Shown here: piece after piece, positions 1 to 7,898 of the stretch | Layout: every line of letters begins with the position of its first letter | Numbering within the stretch: position 1 is the stretch's first letter | Position numbers and translations under genes: made by a program | The notes under the pieces: model-generated | The model's database searches: none | Seen by the model: only the letters and a program-made list of their open reading frames with translations | What the model was told of the DNA's origin: nothing | DNA from: Seramator thermalis | GTDB lineage: Bacteria; Bacteroidota; Bacteroidia; Bacteroidales; Dysgonomonadaceae | Direction of reading: 5' to 3' | Assembly (NCBI RefSeq): GCF_004138125.1 | Contig: NZ_RXHS01000003.1 | Span: forward strand, 1 to 54,830 | Length of the DNA: 54,830 nucleotides

Positions 1-71
1 TGAAAACTAACCTTGGCAAGGAACATCCAACAAAAAGTCGTAAGAGAACGATAAGAATAAAATAAACGAAT

Positions 72-107
72 GCGGAAGTAGCTCAGTTGGTAGAGCATAA
101 CCTTGCC
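72..107 (+). pseudogene. tRNA-Gly 5' half, copy 1
   Basis: Identical to nucleotides 1-36 of the intact tRNA at 555: acceptor 5' strand, D arm, 5' side of the anticodon stem and the anticodon GCC. It then changes to CCAAGG and unrelated A/T-rich sequence, so the T arm, the 3' acceptor strand and CCA are missing. It cannot form a normal tRNA. Confidence 0.9.
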
Positions 108-191
108 CCAAGGAATAAAATGAAAACAAACCTTGGCAAGGAACATCCAACAAAAAGTCGTAAGAGAACGATAAAAATAAAATAAACGAAT

Positions 192-227
192 GCGGAAGTA
201 GCTCAGTTGGTAGAGCATAACCTTGCC
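192..227 (+). pseudogene. tRNA-Gly 5' half, copy 2
   Basis: Same 36-nt 5' half as copy 1, ending at the anticodon. This copy is followed by TCAAGG rather than CCAAGG, a point difference that shows the units are not perfectly homogenised. Confidence 0.9.
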
Positions 228-312
228 TCAAGGAAATAAAATGAAAACAAACCTTGGCAAGGAACATCCAACAAAAAGTCGTAAGAGAACGATAAGAATA
301 AAATAAACGAAT

Positions 313-348
313 GCGGAAGTAGCTCAGTTGGTAGAGCATAACCTTGCC
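313..348 (+). pseudogene. tRNA-Gly 5' half, copy 3
   Basis: Same 36-nt 5' half ending at the anticodon, followed by CCAAGG and an 18-nt A-rich loop that leads into CCTTGGCAAGG. The two flanks can pair into a hairpin that would sequester the anticodon segment. Confidence 0.9.
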
Positions 349-433
349 CCAAGGAAATAAAATGAAAACAAACCTTGGCAAGGAACATCCAACAAAAAGT
401 CGTAAGAGAACGATAAAAATAAAATAAACGAAT

Positions 434-469
434 GCGGAAGTAGCTCAGTTGGTAGAGCATAACCTTGCC
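434..469 (+). pseudogene. tRNA-Gly 5' half, copy 4
   Basis: Last truncated copy before the intact gene; 36 nt identical to the tRNA 5' half. The unit after it ends in the complete tRNA-Gly, 121 bp downstream. Confidence 0.9.
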
Positions 470-554
470 CCAAGGAAATAAAATGAAAACAAACCTTGGC
501 AAGGAACATCCAACAAAAAGTCGTAAGAGAACGATAAGAATAAAATAAACGAAT

Positions 555-630
555 GCGGAAGTAGCTCAGTTGGTAGAGCATAACCTTGCCAAGGTTAGGG
601 TCGCGGGTTCGAGTCCCGTCTTCCGCTCCA
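555..630 (+). tRNA. tRNA-Gly (GCC anticodon)
   Basis: A complete 76-nt cloverleaf with encoded CCA. Acceptor GCGGAAG pairs with CTTCCGC, the discriminator is T, the D stem is GCTC/GAGC, the anticodon stem TAACC/GGTTA closes the loop TTGCCAA (anticodon GCC, reading GGC/GGU), and the T loop is TTCGAGT. It decodes glycine. It is the only intact copy in the array and is followed at once by a strong terminator. Its anticodon arm CCTTGCCAAGG is complementary to the CCTTGGCAAGG element in each repeat unit. Confidence 0.97.
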
Positions 631-633
631 AAC

Positions 634-676
634 AAACGCTTCAAGATCGAAGAGATTCTTGAAGCGTTTATTTTTT
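634..676 (+). terminator. Rho-independent terminator of tRNA-Gly
   Basis: Perfect 13-bp arms (634-646 and 657-669, AAACGCTTCAAGA and its complement) with a 10-nt loop, followed by ATTTTTT. It lies 3 nt after the tRNA CCA. It may also stop the convergent operon from the right, although the T tract is better on the plus strand. Confidence 0.9.
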
Positions 677-723
677 ATAACCTCGCAAAATGATATTAGA
701 CAAATCAACCCAGTGTATTTTCC

Positions 724-1065
724 CTAAAAATCGTCGGGCTCCGCTCTTACTGCAGTTATGGTGACTTCGCTAAATGAAGTATCGAAATGCGAAAGTAACA
801 TTTCCACCAGTTTGGTGTGAAAAACCGTGTATAATTTGGATGAAATATGTTTTCGATCCTTTCTCTTCAACAAACCAAAGCGCAATTCCTGTTCATCGAC
901 CCAAATTTGAGGTTTGAAAAAAGCTTCGTTTTTCCAAAGAAGGGCGCCGTATGTGAGCCGTCCGTCTGTTGTACGTTCCCATTTGTCTGCTTTTTTCGCA
1001 TCGATGGCATCGTAGATCTTGTCAAGAAGCAAGTTGGGTTGATTCGTATGAATGATAATAGCCAT
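724..1065 (-). CDS. Conserved hypothetical protein, last gene of the peptidoglycan operon
   Basis: A 113-aa soluble protein with no signal peptide, membrane segment or motif that I recognise. It has a basic middle (RKDRKHISSK) and an acidic C-terminus (EPDDF). It starts 5 bp after the murQ stop, so it is almost certainly co-transcribed and translated with it. The position suggests, but does not show, a link to cell-wall sugar metabolism. Function unknown. Confidence 0.7.
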   Translation of the reverse strand: MAIIIHTNQPNLLLDKIYDAIDAKKADKWERTTDGRLTYGALLWKNEAFFKPQIWVDEQELRFGLLKRKDRKHISSKLYTVFHTKLVEMLLSHFDTSFSEVTITAVRAEPDDF

Positions 1066-1070
1066 AATGA

Positions 1071-1898
1071 TTATAATTTTGCTTGTTCGCTGAGGAAGGC
1101 ATCGATGGCTTTCTTTACCGATCCGTGCAGTAGCAGCAGGTTTTTAGCCTGCTCATACGGCAATCCCAATTCGTCCACGATCATGTTTGCGCCTCGATCG
1201 ACCAACTTTTTGTTTGTTAGTTGCATGTTCACCATTTTGTTACCCTTCACACGACCGAGTTTAATCATAGTGGTCGTGCTAATCATATTTAGCACAAGTT
1301 TTTGTGCAGTTCCCGCTTTCATACGAGTGCTACCGGTTACATACTCCGGCCCGACGATCGGTTCTATTTTGATGTCGGCTTCCGCAGCAACCGGCGAGTC
1401 AGGGTTGCAGCAGATCGCGCCTGTCAGGATATGATGTTCACGGGCATGTCGAAGTGCACCGATCACATAAGGTGTTGTCCCGGAAGCAGCAATACCGACA
1501 ACCGTATCGTTTTCGTTGATGTGGTGAGCAAGCAGTTCTTCCCAACCTTTTTCTAAATCGTCCTCGGCCGATTCTACCGGATTTCGCAGAGCAACATCAC
1601 CTCCGGCAATCAATCCGATAACGTAGGTGTTGGGCATCCCATAGGTTGGAGGAATTTCGGATGCATCCAGTACCCCCAATCTGCCACTCGTACCTGCACC
1701 GATGTAGAACAATCGTCCGCCACGCTTCATGCGTGCAACAATGCCCGTTACGAGTTTTTCGATTTCGGGAATGGTTTTTTCCACTGCCAATGCAACTTTC
1801 TGATCTTCGCGATTGATTTCGGTCAGAATTTCTCCAACCGATTTCTTTTCCAGATTGTCATACAACGACGGTTGCTCAGTTATTTTGATAAAAGTCAT
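1071..1898 (-). CDS. murQ: N-acetylmuramic acid 6-phosphate etherase
   Basis: Cytoplasmic lyase/hydrolase that splits MurNAc-6-phosphate into GlcNAc-6-phosphate and D-lactate, the committing step of MurNAc recycling. At 275 aa it is slightly short of the usual 295-300. The SIS fold shows the signature GAGTSGRLG at 68-76, then DASEIPPTYG with Glu81, and VESAEDD with Glu112; these match the two catalytic glutamates of E. coli MurQ (Glu83, Glu114). A second conserved block, GSTRMKAGTAQK, is present. It sits directly downstream of the sugar kinase that would make its substrate (50-bp gap) and belongs to the operon that also encodes the NamZ and AmpG-like steps. Confidence 0.96.
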   Translation of the reverse strand: MTFIKITEQPSLYDNLEKKSVGEILTEINREDQKVALAVEKTIPEIEKLVTGIVARMKRGGRLFYIGAGTSGRLGVLDASEIPPTYGMPNTYVIGLIAGGDVALRNPVESAEDDLEKGWEELLAHHINENDTVVGIAASGTTPYVIGALRHAREHHILTGAICCNPDSPVAAEADIKIEPIVGPEYVTGSTRMKAGTAQKLVLNMISTTTMIKLGRVKGNKMVNMQLTNKKLVDRGANMIVDELGLPYEQAKNLLLLHGSVKKAIDAFLSEQAKL

Positions 1899-1948
1899 AT
1901 TCTTGTTTTATTGATCCGATTTCGTAATTCCTTTTCGAAACAGCCATT

Positions 1949-2785
1949 TTAAGCATAATATTCAATCAACCCCTCCATTGGCGAAGCAATGATTTTTCCG
2001 ATCGTTGCTCCTTTTTTTGCAGCGACTTCTTTCAGATAGGGCGCATAGTGAAAGGCAATTGAGCCTACAAAATTAACTTTATTTTTGCGAAAATCGTAGT
2101 GCATGACATTTCTTTCGAAGAAATCGGAAAAACAGCTGTCAACAATGTTTCGGATACTTTCGTCGTGAATATGTTCGAGAATAAATGGCGAAAAACCTGC
2201 TAAAAATCGGCTTGGGAAAGGTTGCCTGTAAACGTTGTCGATGATGGTTGCCTGTTCGAGGCCGTAACGATCGAGTAATTTTTCCTTTAACCCGGCCGAT
2301 AATCGATTTTTCAGCGCATCACTTATCAATCGTTTTCCCAGAACGGCACCGCTGCCTTCGTCCCCTAAAATAAAACCCAACGGCGGTATATGATTTACAA
2401 TCCGTTCGCCGTCCCATTCACACGAATTGCTGCCTGTACCCAGAATGCAGGCGATTCCGGCGTTATGACCGCACAATGCGTGAGCTGCAGCAATCAAATC
2501 GCTGTAAACCTTAATAGGTTGTACCGTGAAATATCGATGAATTGCACGGCGAACGATATCTTCCTTTTCGGGAATGCATCCCGATCCGTAAAAATAAACG
2601 GCACTTATCGGACGATCGTTGAGCAGGGGATAAACATTTTGCCCGATTTCCCGTGCGATTTCATCCTCGGTTTGATATATCGGACTGATGCCCTTTCCGG
2701 TGAATCGATGCACGATTTCGCCCTGTTTGGATACACACCAATCGGTTTTTGTAGCGCCGCTGTCGGCAATTAAAATTTCGTTCAT
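1949..2785 (-). CDS. BadF/BadG-type amino-sugar kinase, probably a MurNAc/GlcNAc kinase (MurK-like)
   Basis: ATP-dependent sugar kinase of the BadF/BadG/NAGK fold, 278 aa from the chosen start. Visible ASKHA motifs are the phosphate-1 loop DSGATKTDW near the N-terminus, the phosphate-2/adenosine region GTGSNSC, and GDEGSGA. The frame is open further upstream, but that would overlap the preceding membrane gene and add about 43 unconserved residues, so ATG at 2785 is preferred, 20 bp after the upstream stop. Next to murQ, the expected job is to phosphorylate imported MurNAc at O6, as MurK does in Tannerella. GlcNAc kinase activity is the main alternative; the sequence alone does not separate them. 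Confidence 0.85.
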   Translation of the reverse strand: MNEILIADSGATKTDWCVSKQGEIVHRFTGKGISPIYQTEDEIAREIGQNVYPLLNDRPISAVYFYGSGCIPEKEDIVRRAIHRYFTVQPIKVYSDLIAAAHALCGHNAGIACILGTGSNSCEWDGERIVNHIPPLGFILGDEGSGAVLGKRLISDALKNRLSAGLKEKLLDRYGLEQATIIDNVYRQPFPSRFLAGFSPFILEHIHDESIRNIVDSCFSDFFERNVMHYDFRKNKVNFVGSIAFHYAPYLKEVAAKKGATIGKIIASPMEGLIEYYA

Positions 2786-2805
2786 ATTTGTCGGACGATA
2801 AATGC

Positions 2806-3984
2806 TTAAATTTTTATATAGATATTTTTTTTGTGGAGCCGGTAACCAAATAACCAACATATTGACACGAATGCCAATGCGTAGAGCAGTGATCCGAAAT
2901 AATTTCCTGCCCATGATCGAAGAAGCACTTCATACACATATGTTTTCAGGTTCGTCGTTGCACCGTTGTGCATCACATGCAAGTTTCCAATCACATTTGC
3001 CAACACGCCGGACAATACATAGATAAATAAAGGATTTACACCGAAAGCGTGAAAAAATTTGCTCCATTTCGCCTTTTCTTCGATATCGATAATCCAAATC
3101 AACAGAGCCAGTAGTTGCGCGGCAAAGCCTGTTGTGGTGAGAACAAAGGTCGGACTCCAAATTTTTTTGTTGATGGGACATCCGTATTGCAACAACAATC
3201 CGGCAAAGACAAGGATGGTTCCCCCAATCATGATTTTCTCAACTTTCGAATGATTGTCCTTATTTTCCATTATCATTTTTCCGAATAACACTCCGATAAG
3301 CACATGTGCAATGGAGGGGATCGTACTTAACAACCCTTCCGGGTCGAACGCAATTCGATTTCCTGCCGCATCCACATCGTTATACATATGTGTTACTCCG
3401 AGTATGGCTTTATCCACAATCGCTATTATGTTGTTTTCCGATCGGTCGAAACCGTTTCCCAACAGTAAGATCAGAAGATATCCACTCAGTAGCCCGATTA
3501 TTATCCCTATCAGTTTTTTGTGATTTGTCAGCACCGCAATCATTGCGGCAAATCCGTAGGCAAGTGCCAGTCGTTGCAGAACTCCCATGATGCGCAACGA
3601 ATCGAAATGGGTTGCAGCCACTATCAAATTCTCGCCGGAAGAAAGGCCTCGACAAAAAGTTCCAAACCAGTTGAGGGCAAGACCAATAATGAAAATCAGG
3701 AATGTTCTTCGAACAATTTTCGAAATACATTTTTTTGTCGGCCGAAATTCAAATTTTTGGAGAGAGAAAAATGTGGATATTCCCATGATGAACATGAAAA
3801 AAGGGAATACCAGATCGGTAGGTGTCAAACCGTTCCATTCGGCGTGCCGCAAAGGTGCATACACAAAGCTCCACGATCCGGGGTTGTTTACCAAAATCAT
3901 TCCGGATATGGTGATTCCACGTAAAATGTCGAGCGAAAGCAGTCGTTTGTTCGTCCCGAAGGTTGCAATGGTATTCGTATTCAT
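2806..3984 (-). CDS. DUF5009/NagX-like membrane acyltransferase
   Basis: A 392-aa polytopic inner-membrane protein with about ten hydrophobic segments. The N-terminus RLLSLDILRGITISGMILV and then PTDLVFPFFMFIMG are the hallmark of the family containing heparan-alpha-glucosaminide N-acetyltransferase and bacterial NagX/YeiB-like proteins. Related eukaryotic enzymes pass an acetyl group across the membrane to a glucosamine. In this operon a role in acetylating or sensing amino sugars in the periplasm is plausible but inferred. Gaps to neighbours are 15 and 20 bp. Confidence 0.85.
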   Translation of the reverse strand: MNTNTIATFGTNKRLLSLDILRGITISGMILVNNPGSWSFVYAPLRHAEWNGLTPTDLVFPFFMFIMGISTFFSLQKFEFRPTKKCISKIVRRTFLIFIIGLALNWFGTFCRGLSSGENLIVAATHFDSLRIMGVLQRLALAYGFAAMIAVLTNHKKLIGIIIGLLSGYLLILLLGNGFDRSENNIIAIVDKAILGVTHMYNDVDAAGNRIAFDPEGLLSTIPSIAHVLIGVLFGKMIMENKDNHSKVEKIMIGGTILVFAGLLLQYGCPINKKIWSPTFVLTTTGFAAQLLALLIWIIDIEEKAKWSKFFHAFGVNPLFIYVLSGVLANVIGNLHVMHNGATTNLKTYVYEVLLRSWAGNYFGSLLYALAFVSICWLFGYRLHKKNIYIKI

Positions 3985-3999
3985 TGTCTAAAATCAATT

Positions 4000-5241
4000 T
4001 TAGCGATAGAGGTAATATTTTTTCGAGAGTGCTTTAAACGATGCTTCGTCTTTTGTCCAATAAGATTGGATATCCGAGAAACGATAATTTTTAGAAAATT
4101 CTCTACGGATAAAGTCTGTTCCACATACTTTGTCGAACATGTCGAATCGTTTTGCGTCGGCATGTTCAAAAACTTTCTGATCGGGATAGAGTTGTGCGGC
4201 AACTTCCATCACCCGGAACTGTATGTCCGATAGACGCGCTTTTTGAAAATCGGTAATATACACCTGCACACCTTGCAGGTTTTTTCCTTGTCCTACAGAA
4301 TAATAGGGTTTGATATGAATGGGGCGAAAAATGATTCCGGGTAATTTTTTCGCATTGAGAGCTTTTGCAAACTCCTCCGCATCAATCCATTCGGCGGCAA
4401 ACAGTTCGAAAGGCAGTGTGTATCCAACGCCTATCGACATATATCCCAATTCGCCGAGAATTCCCGACACGGGATAGTAATTGGCCGAATGAGCAAACGG
4501 AATGTGAGGCGACGCCGGCACCCAAGCCAATCCTGTGTCATCAAACGACATTTTTCGTTTCCATTTTTTCATTTTCACTACGGTGAGTTTGCAAGGATTT
4601 TCGTGCATGAATTCTCCGTTGATCAATTTGGCCAGTTCCCCGCAAGTCAACCCATAGACGTAAGGGATTTTCAATTGGCTGACAAACGATATAAAATTGT
4701 CTTCCGTCAAACAACCTTCCACTTTGGTGCCGGTCAGTGGATTGGGTCTATCGAGTACGATAAATTCAATTCCGTTCTCTGCCGCAGCCTGCATTGCCAA
4801 ATACATAGTGGATATATAGGTATAGGATCTTGTACCGATATCCTGGATGTCGTAAACCAACGCGTCGATGTTGGCGATCATTTCTTTGGTGGGCTTTCTC
4901 GTCTTTCCATAAAGAGAATAAACGGGCAGCCCGGTATTCGAATCGACGAAAGTATCCACTTTGTCTCCGGCGTAAACATCGCCTCGCACCCCATGTTCCG
5001 GCCCGTAAAGAGCTACAAGTTGCACCGAAGGAGCTTCGTGCAGAATGTCGATGGTCGATTTCAATTGATTGTCAACTCCTGTCGGATTGGTGATCAGTCC
5101 GATGCGTTTTCCTTTCAGCACGCCGAAATTGGTTTCTTTCAATATTTCGATGCCGGTTTTGATCCTTATTTTCTGTGCAAACAATGCGTTCCCATTTAGC
5201 CAGAAGCCGGCGAGCAAACAAAAAATAATTTTGTATTTCAT
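4000..5241 (-). CDS. namZ: Exo-beta-N-acetylmuramidase NamZ family (DUF1343)
   Basis: A 413-aa secreted protein: residues 1-22 form a signal peptide ending in LFAQ. The mature part is DUF1343, the family of NamZ, which removes terminal MurNAc from the non-reducing end of peptide-free glycan. Recognisable blocks are GLITNPTGVD, LYGPEHGVRG, DIQDIGTRSYTYI and DRPNPL. It would act in the periplasm and supply free MurNAc to the adjacent importer (stop to start 7 bp), kinase and MurQ. Length fits the family. The assignment rests on the family plus a very consistent operon; substrate specificity is inferred. Confidence 0.92.
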   Translation of the reverse strand: MKYKIIFCLLAGFWLNGNALFAQKIRIKTGIEILKETNFGVLKGKRIGLITNPTGVDNQLKSTIDILHEAPSVQLVALYGPEHGVRGDVYAGDKVDTFVDSNTGLPVYSLYGKTRKPTKEMIANIDALVYDIQDIGTRSYTYISTMYLAMQAAAENGIEFIVLDRPNPLTGTKVEGCLTEDNFISFVSQLKIPYVYGLTCGELAKLINGEFMHENPCKLTVVKMKKWKRKMSFDDTGLAWVPASPHIPFAHSANYYPVSGILGELGYMSIGVGYTLPFELFAAEWIDAEEFAKALNAKKLPGIIFRPIHIKPYYSVGQGKNLQGVQVYITDFQKARLSDIQFRVMEVAAQLYPDQKVFEHADAKRFDMFDKVCGTDFIRREFSKNYRFSDIQSYWTKDEASFKALSKKYYLYR

Positions 5242-5248
5242 CTTTTCT

Positions 5249-6541
5249 TTAATTTCCTGTTTGATCGTTGATTTTTTTCTTCCCGAATTCCGGATCGATT
5301 TTCATGAACGGAACAAGCAGTAGTGTTGGAATGGTGCAAATCATGATGAAAATGAAAAAGTGTTGATATCCCAATTGTTCCTGAATCCAGCCGGCAGCCA
5401 TGCCGGGCAACATCATTCCCAAAGCCATGAATCCCGTACAAATGGAATAGTATGCCGTTTTGTGTTCTCCTTCCGAAAAATAAATCAGATAGAGCATATA
5501 GGCCGTAAACCCGAACCCGTAGCCGAATTGCTCGATTGCAACCGCCATGTTCACCCACCAGATGTTGTCGGGCTGTGTCATCGATAAAAATACATAAGCT
5601 ACATTGGGTAAAGTGATTGCCAATGCCATCGGCCATAACCAAAATTTCAATCCCTTTTGCGACGCAACAATCCCACCGATGATGCCTCCTATCGTTAAGG
5701 CGATAACGCCCACAGTGCCATATACCAACCCAACTTCTTGTGTCGAAAGAGCTAAACCTCCCTCTTCGCGCGCGTCGAGCAGAAATGGAGAGGCAAGTTT
5801 TACCAGCATTGCCTCCGCAAGTCGGTAGAGAAACATGAACGCGATAGCCAATATAATTCCTTTTTTACTGAAGAAAGATGCGAATGTGTTGACAAATTCG
5901 GCAAGAATCTTCTTTGGTGTCTGATCTTTTCTTTCCACATCACCGGCCGGATAGGGCAGTATAAAGTTGTGATACGCAAAAAATGCTACAAACAAGCCCG
6001 ATAATACAAAAAACGTAATGCTCCACGATAAGGATATTTTTCCGGTTGACTGTTCGAGAAATCCTGCCAAAATAATCAATAATCCTTGTCCCGTGATCAT
6101 GGCCAGTCGATAAAACGTGCTTCGAATACCTACGAAAAACGATTGTTGCGAATCATCCAGTGCAAGCATGTAAAACCCGTCCGCAGCTATATCGTGTGTG
6201 GCAGAGCTAAATGCCAGCAACCAGAAGAAGGCGAGTGATGCCTGTAGATAAAAAGGTGTGGGTAACGTGAGAGCTACTCCTGCCAAACCTCCTCCAATTA
6301 ATAATTGCATAGCAATGATCCACCATCGTTTGGTTTTCAAAATATCTACAAACGGGCTCCAGAAAGGTTTTATCACCCATGGTAGATAAAGCCAACTCGT
6401 GTAGAGTGCTATTTCGGTGTTCGACAGTCCAAAGCGCTTATACATAATTACCGATACGGTCATAACCATAACGTAGGGCAAGCCTTCGGCAAAATATAGC
6501 GTGGGCACCCAAGTCCAGGGTGAGCGAGTTGGTTTATTCAT
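5249..6541 (-). CDS. AmpG-like MFS transporter (muropeptide/MurNAc import)
   Basis: A 430-aa inner-membrane permease with twelve predicted helices. The N-terminal block with TLYFAEGLPY and the helix 2/3 stretch IKPFWSPFVDI are characteristic of the AmpG branch of the major facilitator superfamily, which imports anhydro-muropeptides. It lies between namZ (7 bp) and spoIID-like (12 bp). The context argues for uptake of MurNAc or small muropeptides released in the periplasm. Whether it prefers anhydro sugars, as in E. coli, or free MurNAc cannot be read from the sequence. Confidence 0.88.
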   Translation of the reverse strand: MNKPTRSPWTWVPTLYFAEGLPYVMVMTVSVIMYKRFGLSNTEIALYTSWLYLPWVIKPFWSPFVDILKTKRWWIIAMQLLIGGGLAGVALTLPTPFYLQASLAFFWLLAFSSATHDIAADGFYMLALDDSQQSFFVGIRSTFYRLAMITGQGLLIILAGFLEQSTGKISLSWSITFFVLSGLFVAFFAYHNFILPYPAGDVERKDQTPKKILAEFVNTFASFFSKKGIILAIAFMFLYRLAEAMLVKLASPFLLDAREEGGLALSTQEVGLVYGTVGVIALTIGGIIGGIVASQKGLKFWLWPMALAITLPNVAYVFLSMTQPDNIWWVNMAVAIEQFGYGFGFTAYMLYLIYFSEGEHKTAYYSICTGFMALGMMLPGMAAGWIQEQLGYQHFFIFIMICTIPTLLLVPFMKIDPEFGKKKINDQTGN

Positions 6542-6553
6542 TTGTCGTCTGTT

Positions 6554-7879
6554 TTAATATTTCTTGTCTATCTGCGTCTCCGGAAAATAGTGTTGCAGTA
6601 TCTCTTCATAGTCGTATCCCTGCTCCGCCATGATGGCTGCACCAATCTGACAAAGGCCTACGCCGTGCCCCCAACCGGCGCCGGTGAGGGTGAATTGTTG
6701 CGGAATGCCTTCATCGTTTTCGCCCTCGGCATCCACCACAAACGCCGAGCTGTAAAGGTGCGATTTCGACAGGGTACGCCTTATCTCGAGCTCTTTGCTG
6801 ATGGTCATCACGCGTTCTGTGCCGATGATCTTCAGACGGACGATGCGCCCCGACGTTCCACGTTCGAGTGGTTCGAGGCTGATGATCTCGCCGAAATCGA
6901 TGCCGGAACGTTCGCGAATCAAATTCGAAAGTTCTTCTTGAGAATAAACGACTTTCCAACGAAAGAAATCGGACGTTTCCTGATCGTAATCGTTCAGCAC
7001 TTGCTTCAGAACCCGGGGATCGTGCGTGTTGCAAAATGCCGGAGGCGCACTGCGAATCCATTCGTCGGCATTTTCTTCGATGGTGAGATCGGGCAGGACA
7101 AACGACGTATCCAACGTATCGGCTTTCCCTTGCAGGTAGGGATAGGCTATCGGTTCCCACACGTTTTCGAACGTTTCCATTGCTCCGCCACAACATTTCG
7201 AAAAGCGGGCATCGCAAATCGATCCGTCATACACGAGCGTTTCGCCGCGCGTTTCTTCAATCACGGTTTTCACCAAGGCCGTCGATTCTTTGGTAATTCC
7301 CTGATAGCGTTGACAATGATCGTCGGCGCATACGTCGAAGTGAAGATGATCTTCGCGGTCGTACCAGCGAATGAGTTCGGTGGACGTCCGATATTCGGTT
7401 CGATAATCGTTGGCTATCGATTTGTTTTTCGCGGTTTGAGCCAACAGCCAACTGCGCGAAATGACGGCATGCGCCTTGAGTAACTGTTTCGAACTCGTTG
7501 CGCTCATTTCGGACGAAATCACGCTGGTGAGGTAATCTTCGAGCGCAACAATGTTGATGGCCGTCACCGCATCGTTTTCGACAATGAATTTCAATCCGCC
7601 CAAAAAGCGCTGATCTTCCTTCCGTTCCCAATGGAAGTTCACGCCGATAGTCACATCCTTCAACTCGAATGCGTTTTTGTGCGGATCGACCGGTTGAAAG
7701 ACAATTTCGTCGTAACGCTCGCCCCGAAACACCATCTTTTCCTCCGATCCTTCCACCGAATAGGTGCCTGCTTCCACTAAAGCATCGCCAAGCCGGTAAT
7801 CCGAAAGTAGCGAAAACCTTATCGCCGGTTTTTCGAGCAAAATGCCTACCTGAATAAATGGTTCATTCATCGTTTGCAA
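6554..7879 (-). CDS. SpoIID/LytB domain protein (probable glycan lytic transglycosylase)
   Basis: A 441-aa protein. In spore formers SpoIID cleaves peptide-free glycan strands; this is the version found in non-sporulating Bacteroidota. Motifs: SSEMS with Glu124 (the expected catalytic acid), AHAVISRSWLLA, the metal-ligand-like cluster CADDHC at 184-189, and the C-terminal GWGHGVGLCQIGA. No clear signal peptide is visible, which is odd for an enzyme expected to work outside the inner membrane; export may use a non-standard route. Its neighbours, an amidase that would make its denuded substrate and NamZ that would finish the glycan, support a role in peptidoglycan turnover. Confidence 0.88.
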   Translation of the reverse strand: MQTMNEPFIQVGILLEKPAIRFSLLSDYRLGDALVEAGTYSVEGSEEKMVFRGERYDEIVFQPVDPHKNAFELKDVTIGVNFHWERKEDQRFLGGLKFIVENDAVTAINIVALEDYLTSVISSEMSATSSKQLLKAHAVISRSWLLAQTAKNKSIANDYRTEYRTSTELIRWYDREDHLHFDVCADDHCQRYQGITKESTALVKTVIEETRGETLVYDGSICDARFSKCCGGAMETFENVWEPIAYPYLQGKADTLDTSFVLPDLTIEENADEWIRSAPPAFCNTHDPRVLKQVLNDYDQETSDFFRWKVVYSQEELSNLIRERSGIDFGEIISLEPLERGTSGRIVRLKIIGTERVMTISKELEIRRTLSKSHLYSSAFVVDAEGENDEGIPQQFTLTGAGWGHGVGLCQIGAAIMAEQGYDYEEILQHYFPETQIDKKY

Positions 7880-7898
7880 TATATTGGATAGTTGTCGT

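Larger units (their letters stand above)
1..590 (+). repeat. Tandem array of 120/121-bp units containing tRNA-Gly 5' halves
   Basis: Five near-identical units run head to tail and the array is cut by the left window edge. Each unit begins with a T/A-rich stretch, carries CCTTGGCAAGG (for example 11-21, 131-141, 252-262), a 50-nt purine-rich spacer, and then the first 36 nt of tRNA-Gly. tRNA starts lie at 72, 192, 313, 434 and 555, so the period is 120, 121, 121, 121. One base alternates G-A-G-A-G along the array (55, 175, 296, 417, 538), which suggests growth by duplication of a two-unit block. The apparent antisense reading frames across the array are by-products of the repeat. An assembly artefact cannot be excluded from sequence alone. 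Confidence 0.95.

Noticed and set aside
1-590. CRISPR array
   Set aside because: The units are contiguous and almost identical over their full 120 bp; there are no unique spacers and no cas genes.
7-644. Overlapping minus-strand frames of about 100-120 aa with repeated peptide
   Set aside because: They are translations of the antisense of the tRNA-Gly repeat array; the peptide matches the classic false proteins annotated over tRNA genes.
2786-2914. Upstream extension of the sugar kinase
   Set aside because: It overlaps the preceding membrane gene by about 110 bp and adds residues not typical of the family; the ATG at 2785 puts the phosphate loop at the N-terminus.
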